Source of the DNA: Trichopria drosophilae
Taxonomy: Eukaryota; Arthropoda; Insecta; Hymenoptera; Diapriidae
Direction of reading: 5' to 3'
NCBI GenBank assembly: GCA_030407085.1
Contig: CM059587.1
Location: forward strand, 84,395,001 to 84,459,000
DNA length: 64,000 nucleotides
The position numbers and the translations under genes are program-made. Of the stretch, positions 36,001-48,200 are shown in pieces (position 1 is the stretch's first letter; each line of letters opens with the position of its first letter). The notes below the pieces were generated by a model. That model was given only the letters and a program-made list of their open reading frames with translations. It searched no databases and was not told where the DNA came from.

Positions 36001-37447
36001 CATTATTTCTTATTAAGATATTTGATTTGTAAATTTAAAAATGGCGATAATCCCTGGTTTTGCAAAAAATTGATTTACAGCCTTATTTTCATCCGGAGTT
36101 TCATCTGTTGGTCATTAAAAACGTTTGTTTTGTAAAACGAATATCGTAATCGTGAGCAACCACTTTCAAAATATATGTATATTTTTTTATATAATAAAAA
36201 CTTGTGCTGTTCTGGTTTCTTTCGTTCATATTATTATGTATATGGGTCATTCTTTTACAAATCGATTGGATTTCTTAGAAAATATTGGTCGACATTTTGA
36301 ATTTATATATGTACATTTTTTTATGAAACTCTTATACAAAAAATTCGATACGTGTTTGTGCATTTTTGTTTTAACCAACATTTTTACTCATTTTAAAGGA
36401 GATGAAATCCTCTAGATTCATATTTTAATAGTTTTTAAAGTTATATATAAAATGTTTTTTCTATTCAATGTTTTTCTAAACAATTAAACAATAAAAAGTT
36501 AATATAATTCAAGAATTTAACGCTCGGTGAAATTAACATTATTCAATAAAAAGTTAAAAAGTCGAGACCTACGTTATACATATTTTATAATTACTCTACT
36601 GAATTTAAAGTTTCGTCAAAACATTTATCAGTTTTTATTGTTTGCAATACTTAGACATTGGCTGCTTTCTGCGAAATAAAAATTTGTAACTGAAGACTTA
36701 CATGCGATTCAAATACTCTTTGTAGTATATTATTGGAGACACCAATCCATTCACTAACCTTTTAATGTTTTTGAAATTGACTAATAAACGAACATTTTCA
36801 TTAATTGCGAATTGCACTCCGATTGAGTACCACTCGAACAGGCTGATGCGCAATTTTTAGACCTTAAAGATATAATCATGCGAATAAATAAAACCGGAGT
36901 TATCATAATTCAAAAAAGTAAGTACATATTTGGCGGGTGTTGCAAATTTCAAATAGCCATATTTTTTAATATATTGGTTAAAACAAAAAATGCAAAAACA
37001 TTTTTTTGTGTGCATGAAACGCATAAGAAAATTTAGAAGCAAATTAAATAACTTAACCAATATGGAGTGTTCGATTCGTAAAAGAACGACTCATATAATG
37101 TTATACGTGACCATACCGAAATTTTTTAGAGGTCATGGAGATTTTAGATGATATACAGAATTATTATCTAGGACAATTTTATGTACTTTCGGTTGAAACC
37201 GAGAATTATTACCATTACATTTTTTAATTTGTAAATCATTCAGAAAAAAAAATAAAGGTTCTATTTTCGGGGATTTTAAATGCCACCATTTTGATTGCAG
37301 AGCACATGTAAGAGTCATTTTAATAATGCCAATAGAAAGAACATACTAAAAAATGGTAAACTAAGTAATTTTCAAGTCAATTTTAATCCATTTTTCTGTT
37401 GAGAATGACGATCGAAGATCAACAAAAATCATGCATCTCTGCTCTCT
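33053..37447. other. AT-rich gene desert
   Basis: Several ATG frames of 70-96 codons are hydrophobic and Ile/Phe/Tyr-rich, as expected by chance at this base composition. No splice-linked or domain-like sequence is seen. A short tandem duplication at 34081-34165 is the only clear structure. Confidence 0.4.
34081..34165 (+). repeat. 43-bp tandem duplication
   Basis: CTTTATTTTTAGAAA-TTTTTGCTAA-AATTTTT occurs at 34081 and again at 34124. Confidence 0.8.
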
Positions 37448-37604
37448 AAATCCCTTGGAGTGAAAAATGAGCCATTCATTTATTAAGAGTGAAAATGTTA
37501 CTATATGAGGACTGAAATATCACTTCATTAAGAGTGAAATAAAAAACTCACTCCTAATTTCGCTCTTCATGAAAGAGTGGCTCCATTTTCACTCTAAGGA
37601 ATTT
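37448..37604. mobile_element. MITE-like inverted-repeat element (157 bp)
   Basis: The left end AAATCCCTTGGAGTGAAAAA is mirrored by the right end (reverse complement AAATTCCTTAGAGTGAAAAT), with inversion continuing through GAGCCA-TC-TT. A fragment of the same sequence (TGAAAGAGTGGCTC, GAGGAATTTTTAG) lies at 44730-44772. Confidence 0.65.
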
Positions 37605-38399
37605 AGCGAGTGGAACTTAACGGGTTAATGTGAAATTTTACTCCCTTCTAGAACAAGAAATCACTCGTTGGAAACAACATGTCTCATTCCAATCCTAGAA
37701 AGAATTACTGGAATAATATCATAATCCTACTCGTTTCGTTTGTAACTGGCAATAGTTTACACAACCATAAATAACTAATACAACAAAACTTTGATAAAAT
37801 AGGAAGTCTTAAAGTATTCCATATAATTCGTATATTAGAAAGCATCAATATCGCGGTTAAATAAGCCTATTGTTAGTAAAAAGTAAAGAGTTAGTAAATA
37901 ATGAAAATTCCTGTCAGGCTGTATAATTTACAATTATTTGGTGTTTCAAAAATCAAATAATATTAAAAAAGAAACTGTCTTGTGATCATGTGAATTCCTT
38001 TTTTCCAGCACCTAAGCTGCAATTCTGTATTAAGCACATATTTCTTTCTTGTGTAACAATATAATTTGCTTATTATAGAGCACCAATATCCTGAAAATTT
38101 CAGCATAAAAAGAAATACAAAACCCAAAAATAATTAAAAAAAGAACAAACAGGCATTTAAGACTGCACTAAAATGATTGTAAAAATAACAAAATAAAAAT
38201 ATAATAGTAATTAAAATGCACTTAAAAAGAACATAACTCATCAGAAATGTCAACTCACGATACGGATGATTTATGACTGCCCCTATGTACTCACGCACAA
38301 TGCATTTGTTATTCTCGAAAACATATTGCAATGCCCTTTGTGCATACTTCCAGGGCTTAATTTAAAAAGAAAATTATACTAACGACCAAGAAATAAAGA
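37605..38399. other. AT-rich intergenic stretch
   Basis: Nothing recognised. Confidence 0.4.
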
Positions 38400-38780
38400 G
38401 TTTTCCCTCCCTACTCCCGCAAAGTTCAAATTTTACGCAAATGGTCACGTGTACGGGGAAGATGTCTTGTTTGGAGATCCCTCTGCGAATACACGCCCGT
38501 GTTCGACGGTAGAAACTAGGGTATATGTGTACATGTGTGTGTACGCTCATCCACCTTTATGCAGGAATGCACCAACGAAAAGCCGTAGATCGTTGTTAAG
38601 GGCCATGTGGACGCATGTACAAGCTCGGCAATTCACCACGAATAGCCAGGAATATTCTAGATAGAGACCGAGGATGTAATGGGGAATCAAAAAAATAGAG
38701 AGAGACAAAATTGGGGGAGGGGTGAATTCCCCCCGAAACATCTTAACGAGCTTCCCCGTTCATGTACCTAATACGTTTTG
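38400..38780. other. GC-enriched island
   Basis: Non-repetitive, moderately GC-rich sequence with a GT-rich run (about 38520-38548). No coding frame is convincing. Possibly regulatory. Confidence 0.25.
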
Positions 38781-39249
38781 TGTAGCTCATATACTTCGTC
38801 ATGTGCACAGAAACTTTTATTTCGCTGAAAAGATCAGGACTGGTGCGTGACCCCACCTGGTATTATGCACCCATTTACATACGCGAGGGTCGAGCATTTC
38901 AGATATCATTAGACTAATTTCTTTTAAATATGAAGTTTCGCTATTATCATTTTGCAGCATCTAATCTGCTAGAGTCGTATTTGTTTTTTTTTATCGAGAT
39001 TCATTATATACGTGTTTATTTTTTTTCAAGTTTCGTTGCGTGCATGATAGGTGAAAATGGAGACATTCTTATTTCACAATCGTTTGTTTAATCGCTGAAC
39101 TTTCTTAACACGATATCTTGCTGTAATCAGAGGCAAGAACAAACGCGATTATGTAGTTAGCAATGTTTTCTTTTATCTAACTTTCAATGATATTACGACA
39201 TATGCACATTGTGTTCATCATACTTACGAATGTAAACCATCTCCGTTTC

Positions 39250-39800
39250 ATATTGTACTCCTCACTTAGAATATCCGTAAAAAACTGTTAGGAAAATGGA
39301 CGAACCGTGGGACATAATTCTCTTTTCCTCCTTGCCGTTTAAAATAAAAATGACCCTTTTCCGAGCGACCAGGCCAGAATTTTCCGTAAGAGCGAAAGGC
39401 GACTTGAACAAATTAAACAAATAAATATTCCTCGGCGATGCCATAAAGCTCGGCCGAGTCAAAGTGCACTGAAAGTGGAAGTGGCGCGTTTCGCGCTTTA
39501 ACGCTCGCGGATTTTTCACGAGATGCAAAAACGCGACATAATGCGTCGGCAGGCTGCTGCAGAACGCGGCATGAATCTGTTCATTAAAGCCGGCATAATA
39601 AATGATACGCGACAGGATGCATAAAAATCTCTAGCCATTTGGCAAAGCTGCACAGGTACACTTGCCGCAAGAAGTTCCGTCGCTGCCATTCCGGGGATTT
39701 GCACCTTATGGCCTTTCTCCGGCGCTGCTTCGCCGACAAAATCTGCAAATTGCAATGTGAAAAGCGAAACGGGAAAGAAATCATGGTCCATTTATCTTAG
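39250..39800. other. GC-rich island, candidate developmental enhancer
   Basis: This is the clearest conserved-looking non-coding block in the window. CG-rich sequence is interleaved with AT-rich homeodomain-type words (GGCATAATAAATGATACGC, ATGCATAAAAATC, CAATTTGCAGATT-type) and a CACAGGTAC at about 39649-39657 that contains the CAGGTA core bound by Zelda in Drosophila. Open frames run on the minus strand in two phases at once, which argues against protein coding. It lies ~11.5 kb beyond the last identified exon of the connectin-like gene. Confidence 0.4.
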
Positions 39801-39900
39801 GAAGTATTGAACTATTTTTCTGGGTTAGAATGACGTACTGGTTTAACGTTTTGCATTAAAAATAAAAAAAAAGTTTAACATATACGCTTTTTCGTTGAAA

Positions 39901-40758
39901 AAGGTCTGAATATTGACGAAAGTGTAGTAAATTAAATATATCATGTCAAAACGGTATTTAATCTGCAGTTGATTAGCTTCTAACGCAAGTAGTATACCTA
40001 CGCAGGTTCTGGACCACAGGTTTCAATACTGCGTATGGATGTAAATAGACAACTTGAATCATTTCATTACTTTCACACATTTACGAGCAGATATTATTAA
40101 ACGGAATAAAATTAAATTTTCTCATTTCAGTAAATGTAAGGTTATAATTTTTCAAATTATTTACATTTGATTGGTTTAAACATATCAGAAAAAGTTACAC
40201 ATATATTTTTTTTTTAACAAAGGTCAAATATTAACGAAAGTGCAGTAAATTAAACATATCATGTCAAAAGTATATTTAATCTGCAGTTGACTAGCTCTTA
40301 GCTCAAGTAGTATACCTAGGTAGGTTCTGGACCACATGGTTCAATACTATGTAAGGCTGTAAATAGTCAAAATAAATCATTTTATAACTTTCACACATTT
40401 ACGAACAGATATTATTGAACGGAATAAAATTAAACTTTCTCGTTTCAGTAAATATAAGGTTGTAATTTTTCAAATTACTTACGTTTGATTGGTTTAAACA
40501 TATAAGAAAAAGTTAAACATATATTTTTCGTTGAACACAGTTCAAATATTAATGAAAGTATAGTAAATTGAACATATCATTTCAAAACTGTATTTAATCT
40601 GAAGTTGATTAGCTCTTAACTGAAGTAGTATACCTGGGTAGGTTCTGGACCAGGCTTCAATAGTACGCATGGATGTAAATAGACAACGTAAATCATTTAA
40701 TTACTTTTACACATTTAACGAAGGCATTATCAAACGGTATAAAATTAAATTTTCTCAT
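39901..40758 (+). repeat. ~319-bp satellite, 2.7 tandem units
   Basis: Units begin at about 39901 (AAGGTCTGAATATT), 40219 (AAAGGTCAAATATT) and 40537 (ACAGTTCAAATATT), giving a period of 318-319 bp. Each contains TTTAATCTG-AGTTGA, AGGTTCTGGACCA and ATGTAAATAGAC-ish words in order. The third unit breaks off near 40758. Identity between units is roughly 85-90%. Confidence 0.9.
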
Positions 40759-43460
40759 GGCAATTTCTATTTTTACAGATTAAATGCACATAAAAAGAAT
40801 TTTAAATAACATGATTAATTGATTCTTTGTTTCATTTTGATCGAGTGCTATTAGTCCATCAGTATATTGCCAAAAAAATTAACACAAAACATAATTCCTA
40901 ACATCTGGAATAAAAATAGAGAAATATTGACATTTAATCCCATTGTTTTAAAAGCTTTTCAAATCAAAGTATAGTATTGAATGTATCAGATATTTTTTCG
41001 GAAATTCCTGTGGCACCAATAAAATAAAATGTATTGACGTCGAATTATATTACCCGTTTTTCACGTTCCGCCTTTCATTTCATTCTGTCGTATTTAAAAT
41101 CTTGGCCGCGAACTGAACGCCTCAGCAAGAACTACATGTAGAGTAGTTTCCTTTGCGGTAAATGTGCACGCTCCAACAGATTTTTCTGTGTTTCCTTGGG
41201 TCTTTATGAGTATTTCATTTCCTTGCTTTCTCGTTTCCGGAAATGAGCACGTTCCGTTATTTGCTGATATTAAAAAAAAAGCTTTTATTTTTCGAAGGAC
41301 GTTGGAATCAATTTCCGTCCTTTAAGTGCATCAAGTTATCGACATTAATATAATGGGTGTTGCACAATATGCTACTAGCAGCATAAATGAAGGATTTATA
41401 TTCAAATGTTGACGAAGTAAGATATTCGTCAGGAAGGAATGTAATAAAAACTGAGATACTAGTGGAATTGTCTGTAGTAATTACTGGGGTGGTGCCAATT
41501 ATGAGTAATACCCCGCATACCGGTATATAATTTAGCTTTTAGAATACAAATTACAAAACAAGATGCTAGAAATTAGACATTCCATTCGCAATTCCAACGT
41601 TACCGAAAATTATATATTAGAGAGGCAAAGCACCTACTTTTTAAGTGGTACATGAGGAGATAACTTTTAAACAGATTAAACATTTCATGGAATATGTATT
41701 ATTTAAAAACAGTAATCAACTAATTTATCAACTTCACTTTTCTTGAAATTGTAGAACATGATATAATACCGAAATATATTTTGTTCGAGAGAGTTAATAA
41801 ACTGAAGGTTGGGCGTTATTAAATGCAATGTACAGTATTAAAACTAAAAAATAAAATAAATCACATGGAAGTAACTAGTTTGTTTAAATTTTAGTAAGTA
41901 ACTTCGCTCTTTACTAATTTGCATGTACTAAACGTTTCTCTGCACAGTATTTATGTAAACATACATTTACACTAAATATATTTCACAAAACATATACCCG
42001 TATTTAGTTAATGCTCTTAAGCTATGAAATATGCTTCTTTTATGGAAATCAGCATGCATAAAATAGTAATAGGATTTAATTAACTAAAGTACACGGAAGC
42101 GTAATAATTCTCTGCAATCGCACGATAAATAATATTTGAATTTAATGCCGATATCGCATTGAATGTCCGATCTACGCCTCTGGACGTAGGAATTGAATAA
42201 TTGAACATTTTGGCACGCAACAGTTGAAAATTTTGCGCAAACCTAAAACTTTAGAGGTCAGTCTTAAGGCGTTAATAGGACATTTCCAATTATCATAGCC
42301 GATATAAGCGCCTCTTCATATTGGATAAACTGTACACGTGCTTAAAGGTTGAGCAAATTTACTCGGAGTGGATTACGCGTGTAGCTGGCAAAGTTAAGCC
42401 GCGGATTAGATTCGCTTAACAAGCGACATATTGATGAGTAAGGATCAAAATTTGCCCCCCACTTTGTTGCCAATTTTGGTCCGTCGCCTTCATGATTCCA
42501 TTCAGAAACCATACAGACTGAAATTTCATTTTCGGTAACTTGCGCTGATTAAATTTTCTCTCAAGACTTTGCCTAATATTTCGATTCAAAGTGAGTTTAT
42601 CAGTTACCACTCTGCTAAAGTCCTATTAACCGATCGATTCCCTGTTTCATTTGTGAAATTAAATTTTCTTCGGCTCATCGAAGGGAGAGATGGTATCTGA
42701 AATTATGTATATTGATACTTTTGTTGATGTACTTGTCTAAGTTATCATATTTTTGTAGAGGACATAAAAGAAAAAGGTAACATATTAGAAAGAAGGATTT
42801 TAGACAAAAATTAAACTAATAACTGTAACTTTTAAAAATTCTCTGTAAAAATTTAAATTTTACCTTGAAGTTCAATGATAAACTAAAGATGTCAGTACAC
42901 CTCATAATCAGATTTTTAAAAAAATTTTTTAAATGTCTGAACAGAAAGTTTGACAATTTTTCTATGAGATTTGTAAAAAACAGAGAGAGCTGCTTACTAG
43001 AATTTTCGAAAACATCCATTCTGAAAATCGATTAATCTTAATCGAAAATTATTTTCTCGGACTTCTATGAATTGTACATATTGTGTTAAATTGAAAAATA
43101 TCGTTTTTTAAAAAATGTAAAACCTTACGGACCTCCATGATGTAAAAAATATTTTATTAGATATAATTACACTTTCACTAATAAGATTTAAACGTTCAAT
43201 AGTAATCACAAAATTTTAGTATAGTTTCGACCGAATATCAAATCATTTCAGGAATTTTTCACTATATATCCAATATTATTCAGCTTGGTCGTAGTCTTTA
43301 CATAATTTACTGTACTTTATAATCGTTTAAATTTACCAATCAACGTTAATGTATTAACTATTATATTTATAATTGACTTAGAGAGTAATTCTTAATGACA
43401 GGATCACGTATGTTTTTTAAAATGTCTAACAATATTATAAAAACGGACAAATTTTTCCTA
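40759..43460. other. Intergenic stretch with weak GC-richer patches
   Basis: Patches at about 41040-41340 and 42100-42620 are GC-richer and non-repetitive, possibly conserved non-coding sequence. The rest is AT-rich. No gene is supported. Confidence 0.35.
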
Positions 43461-43700
43461 TATTGGATCCGCCATTTTCAATTTCGTAAATCTGATATCA
43501 AATTCGTAATCAGTGACCTCAAGAACCGAATAATAATAAGTTTCAATCGAAATCCAGCATTTTTTTTAAAATTTGTCCGTCATATTGGATCGGCCATTTT
43601 GAATTTTGTAAATCTGATATCAATTTCGTAATCAGCGACCCAACAGACCCCTTTATACAAAATTTTACATAAATCGGTTGTACTTTACATTTTTTACAAT
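43461..43700 (+). repeat. Tandem ~122-bp repeat, two units
   Basis: TATTGGATC(C/G)G(C)CATTTT-AATTT-GTAAATCTGATATCAA-TTCGTAATCAG-GACC begins at 43461 and again at 43583. Same family as 22.3-22.7 kb and 46.4 kb. Confidence 0.8.
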
Positions 43701-44456
43701 GTTTTAGAAATGTTGACAGTACACCGATTATACCGCCATTATGAAATAAAAATGGCGATTATCACTATTTAGAAAAATATTCTGTTGAATTTCACCTATT
43801 TTTTGCACGGATGGTTAAAGAACTTAAGCCATTTTATCGGTTTTTTTTTGCAAACAAATATGATAAAAAAATATTTTTGCAATTTTTCCCCTATTTTATA
43901 ATATAAAAACCACCGTATTTAATTTTCTGTGCAATGAAATTGAATTTTGAGCTCGGATTCTGTAAGAGCCCATCCATAAATACTGGAAAACATATGGTTT
44001 CTTTAAGTATTCATATGCTATGATTGGAATATCGGGCGTCGAAAATAAGTCAAAATATCGTCGATCTTTGGCGATAATGGATTAATTATCAACTAAATGT
44101 TGATAAAAATTTTAGTTTCATATTAAAAGTTCGAGAGAATTCCGCATATGTTATTTTTTTGATCATGCAACTGAAACACATCTTCCATTGTTTAGAAGCA
44201 CCCGAAAGCTCACTTGGATACACGTCAAAGAACGAATGGACCAAGTCGATATCTTAAACCAAACTGACTTTAATTAGAAAAGAAAAACATCAGATGGAAG
44301 TCGGTGACAAGCTTCCGAGATCCGATCCATAAACGACCTTCCATGGAGAGGATGGAGCTTTCGTTGGTGTGGGTGGATTCGTCAGGTATTCGCGGCAGTT
44401 GACGAGACAACTTTCCCGTAGTTCTGTGACAATCGTTTCTGTCCTCGTTCTAGGAC
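43701..44456. other. Intergenic stretch, GC rising near the end
   Basis: AT-rich to about 44280, then GC-rich up to the candidate exon. The portion 44290-44456 could be its 5' untranslated region. Confidence 0.3.
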
Positions 44457-44538
44457 ATGGCGACAGCCCCGACAATGTCGTTCGCTTCGTTGTTGTTTGT
44501 GATTGCAGAATTCGCTGTGCAGCCAGCTCAAGTTGCGG
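44457..44538 (+). CDS. Candidate first coding exon encoding a signal peptide
   Basis: ATG at 44457 sits in a strong start context (GACATGG). The 27 complete codons read MATAPTM, a hydrophobic core SFASLLFVIAEFAV, then QPAQVA. This is the layout of a secretory signal peptide, with a possible cleavage after the final Ala. A good splice donor, GTGAGC, follows at 44539, leaving the exon in phase 1, the usual phase after signal-peptide exons. Without splicing the frame stops within a few codons. The rest of the protein would start beyond an intron, and I found no convincing second exon. A minus-strand frame overlaps this region but has no domain-like sequence. The evidence is purely local, so this is a hypothesis for a secreted or membrane protein on the + strand. 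Confidence 0.35.
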
Positions 44539-44729
44539 GTGAGCGATAGCAGGATCTCTGATTCGAATTTTCAATTTTGAAATCTGTCGAAAATTACGGA
44601 AACTGGACGGATGATTACGAATTAAAAATGCTTTAAAGTTTGGGACATTTTGAAAATTATTTAAATTGTTTATGGGTAAGTTATGACATTTCTCTGCATC
44701 AAAAATAAACACATTTCTAGAAATGAAAT

Positions 44730-44772
44730 CTTCGTGAAAGAGTGGCTCAATTTTCATTCCGAGGAATTTTTA
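44730..44772. repeat. Fragment of the 37.45-kb inverted-repeat family
   Basis: GTGAAAGAGTGGCTCAATTTTCA followed by GAGGAATTTTTAG aligns with 37569-37605. Confidence 0.5.
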
Positions 44773-44807
44773 GAGAATACAAACTTTAGAATAGCGCGAC
44801 TAACATA

Positions 44808-44903
44808 ATTTTTAACGTTCCGGGAGTAGAACTCGATTTTGCGCCCGGCAATGAAATCTTCGGGCGCAAATTATCGAGCCCCACGCCCGTCGTATCAAAA
44901 AAT
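44808..44903 (-). mobile_element. ~97-bp GC-rich palindromic mini-element, copy 3
   Basis: Inverted relative to copies 1 and 2. The core CTCGATTTTGCGCCCGG is mirrored by CGGGCGCAAATTATCGAG around a 12-bp loop. Ends are ATTTTTAACG and GTATCAAAAAAT. Confidence 0.75.
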
Positions 44904-45169
44904 TTCCTATGCAACATGGGCGAAATATCGATCTAGTCGACAATCGGTAATTGCGCCCTTGTTACGCAATATTCTATTTTCTTTTATATTTCCAAACATT
45001 TTGAAAGTCTTTTTTTATATAATCATTAATTAAAAACAATATGGAATATAAAATCTGTTGATAAAAGATCGGTTAAACTTTTTTAATTGTTCTTTGAATA
45101 GTATTTGAAAACTGTTGTGATCAAATGATACTGAACCCGTCTTACTAAAGTACTTGACTTTTTATCTGT
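44904..45169. other. Short AT-rich spacer
   Basis: Nothing recognised. Confidence 0.4.
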
Positions 45170-45720
45170 AACTATTAGCCAGTAAAGTGTGCAATTATCC
45201 TCTTCGGTGTTTATTCCCACCAGGATCGAAATGTCGCGTCCACCACACGACATTACACACCGATAAGTGTAAGAGTACCGATCGTCACGAATAGCCGGGA
45301 CATAACAATAGGATAGATTCGGACTTTCTAGATAGTTGTTTCACCGAACTAATAAAACAAAACGAGACGGTGGAAACTCGAAGCGTAGGGAGTAAGTTGA
45401 ACTACACACTCTCCCGGCGTTAACTGGAAAACTATGTTTTCCACGGCGCGTATTTCTCCCTGGAAAATGTCCCCGCTGCCTGCGATTGCGACTGGATCCA
45501 TCGAAATTCGAAACGCTCGTCGTTTGCGTGGGTGCACACCACCTCTCGCGAATAACAAAGATAAAGACAAACTTTCATTGTTGCACCGACACATTCAACT
45601 TTATCGCGACGAGACCGATTGAGTCGAAAGACGTTACTCGCTTATCAATCGGGTCGAACCGCATCGCAATATTCCAAAAATGCAAAGTATATACACGATG
45701 TATATGAAGGAATTATGGTG
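45170..45720. other. GC-enriched island
   Basis: Non-repetitive GC-rich block with overlapping short frames on both strands. One + strand frame contains CDCDWI, reminiscent of LRR C-caps, but it has a stop just upstream and lies on the wrong strand for the LRR gene. Probably regulatory. Confidence 0.25.
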
Positions 45721-45935
45721 GAATGACGTTCGGAAAATAGAAAAGAGAAAATTGAAATGCGAAAAATGGAATAAGTTATCCCCTCAATTATTGAAATTGT
45801 CGAACTGTGATTACGTTCGATTTCTTTTTATTAACCCGTTTTGTCCCAAAAATTTGTCATCGGTTTTCGTCCTCGTAAGTTTATGTCAGAAATATTTGTG
45901 TTTTTCGTTATCACATTGCATTTTTTAAATGTGAC

Positions 45936-46196
45936 TACACGGAGATAATCTTTCTTGGAAATTTTACAATTTCAAATGGTAATTTTGGGAAAGACTTGCA
46001 TAATGTGAAACGTTGCCATTTTTTTCTGACAAAAATAACCATCACTTCTTGGAATTTTTACTATTCAAACAGTAAAAGTTACAATAAAATTTACTACTTT
46101 TTACTAGAAAAAATGGCAATTTTTTCCATTCTACAAGTCTGCTTTAAAATTACCATCTGAGATGGTACAATTTCCAAGAAAATGTTTCTCCGTGTA
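45936..46196. mobile_element. MITE with TACACGGAGA termini (261 bp)
   Basis: The left end TACACGGAGATAATCTTTCT and right end (reverse complement TACACGGAGAAACATTTTCT) begin ~60-bp imperfect inverted repeats (TTGGAAATTTTAC, TGGTAATTTT, AGACTTG are mirrored). The terminal TA on each side could be a TA target duplication around CACGGAGA ends. No coding capacity. Confidence 0.85.
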
Positions 46197-46410
46197 CTTA
46201 AGTGAAAAAAAACTTGGCAAAAAACGAAAACTTTTTCAGTAAACTGCAATTTTTATTCATTTTTCCTCAGAATCCTGGGGCATAATGAGTTTACTAAAAT
46301 TTAGTCTATATTACCATTTAAATCACAAAATGGCGTCCTCATAATGGCACTACTAGTACGGAACTTTTCGGTTATTTGCGTTTTATTAAAATATTTGTTA
46401 TATCTTAAGT
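46197..46410. other. AT-rich spacer
   Basis: Nothing recognised. Confidence 0.4.
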
Positions 46411-46580
46411 GGCTGAATACAAATCCGTTATTAAATTTTGAAAATTCAAACTGGTGGATCCAATATGTCTTCAAAACCTCTATATATTAAATGCCAGACA
46501 ATTTTTTTAAAATTTCGATCACCCATATTGGATTTGCCATTTTCAATTTCCAAAATTTAATAACGGATTTATATTCAACT
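46411..46580. repeat. Inverted pair of the ~120-bp repeat unit
   Basis: The arm 46411-46466 (AAATCCGTTATTAAATTTTG, then ATCCAATAT) is mirrored by 46525-46580 with about seven mismatches in the 46-bp core. Confidence 0.8.
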
Positions 46581-46949
46581 CAAAAACAATCTTCATGAAT
46601 GTATTTATCAAAATACATGACAAGATATCAGAAATATTTTAATAAAACGCAAATAACAAAAAAAATCGTATCAATAGCGCCATTTTGGAATTTAAATAGT
46701 AATATTAATATATACCCAAAAACTATGAGTAACCTGCTTTTCGTAACAGTGTCATTTACGATTATAAAAATGTTAAGTAGCAAAGAAAAACAGATAAAAT
46801 ATGGCATTTTTTCATATCATAGTGTCACAAATGTATCCACGTATTTACATATATAGTTTTTATAAGCTTATTTTTAATATTTAATATTATAGATACGGTT
46901 ATTTGAGCATATGATTTTAACAGCATTCCGGTATTTTTCAAAATACAAA
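46581..46949. other. AT-rich spacer
   Basis: No gene or repeat recognised. An 85-codon frame looks like chance. Confidence 0.4.
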
Positions 46950-48200
46950 AATGGTTCCGATACTAACCACCTGGAGGTAAAGTTTATCCAGAACCTTTCT
47001 TATTTTCTTTTGTATATTTTCAAAAATCATTTTTATTAGCTCGTGACTTTTTAATGCGAGTTCAAATTGCAATGGATGATCTGGAGGTAGATATTAATCC
47101 AGAACCTTCTTTTTTATATTTCAGACACCATATTTGCTTCGATATACCAAAAATAACTTTCAGAAGCTCATAAAGTTTTGTTCGTGTACAAATTGGACAG
47201 TTTTAAAAAGATCCATATAAAAAGGAAAGGTGCTGGAAGGTAAAAAGATTTTTTTTACAAGTGCATTCAAAAATTGGATTTTTTTAAATTCAATGTGGGA
47301 ATTCGCAAGTTTTTTGTTTTTCTACATTTTTACTTTCGTCAATAGAAAGTGCACAAAATACTCGGATTTTTCTTTTAGTAAAATTAACACTTTCACTAAT
47401 AACACAGGCCCATAACAAAAAATTGTTGTTTTGTGTGCTGGGGATCACACCAGAATAATCGGGCGTATTTTTAGATGCTAAACATCAATCTGCAGTAAAA
47501 AATGGGGTCGTTGTGCAAACTTCAGACATAAAATTCGTAAAAAATGATCTTTTATATCGATATAGGCTTATAAAAGTGCAATATGTTTCCAATGAATACC
47601 GCATTATTTTTTTTCCCATTTTGATCTGTTGCATACGAATCTGCAATCAAGAATTGTGACGGCTTGACGAATTTCATCAGCAACTTCAAAAAAAAAGTTA
47701 AAAAGAACATGTTTTATAAAGATATATTTTTTTAATTAATTACATTTTTTGACCCCCTGAATATTAATCTGCATTAAAAAATTACAGACTTCAAAAATAA
47801 GTTTTTATTAGGTTATTATGGACAAAAAAGAAAGACCACGACTTTCCTCATTTTAAGAACACATTAATCCGATGTATTTTGATTTGCTGAATATGAATCC
47901 ATACTTAAACGTATAAGTCGCCTTGTGAATTGCAATGGAGTGTTATCGTGCAATGACAATTAAAGTAGTAAAGACACAGCGAATTAAATTCCGAAAACTG
48001 AATTATAAAACATACTATAATGTGGGGAAAGTGTCATGTATCAGATTTTTTTTTCTTTTTGTTTATATATTGCTATATATATGTATAAAAGCTTGTTTTT
48101 TAAGATGGTGTTTGAGATTATATCTAAAATTCGACCAGCGATGGGCCCCGTTTTCGATTGCAGATTCAACGGATTAATAAAGAACAGATTACTTTTAATA
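46950..48200 (+). repeat. Old, degenerate tandem array (~125-150-bp period)
   Basis: A recurring motif of the type GAATATTAATCTGCA-TAAAAAAT is found near 47478, 47632, 47757 and 47885. CTGGAGGTA----TAATCCAGAACC occurs near 46972 and 47089. Spacing is ~120-155 bp. It resembles decayed units of the family at 43.46 kb. Confidence 0.45.

Noticed and set aside
33079..36415. Several 70-96-codon hydrophobic frames that could suggest receptor fragments
   Set aside because: Ile/Phe/Tyr-rich translation is expected from AT-rich DNA; no conserved receptor motif or linked exons.
44290..44757. 155-codon minus-strand frame
   Set aside because: No recognisable domain, half of it AT-rich; the + strand signal-peptide reading of the same GC-rich part is more coherent.
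45425..45552. + strand frame with CDCDWI, like an LRR cysteine cap
   Set aside because: Wrong strand for the LRR gene, stop just upstream and no acceptor in a suitable place.
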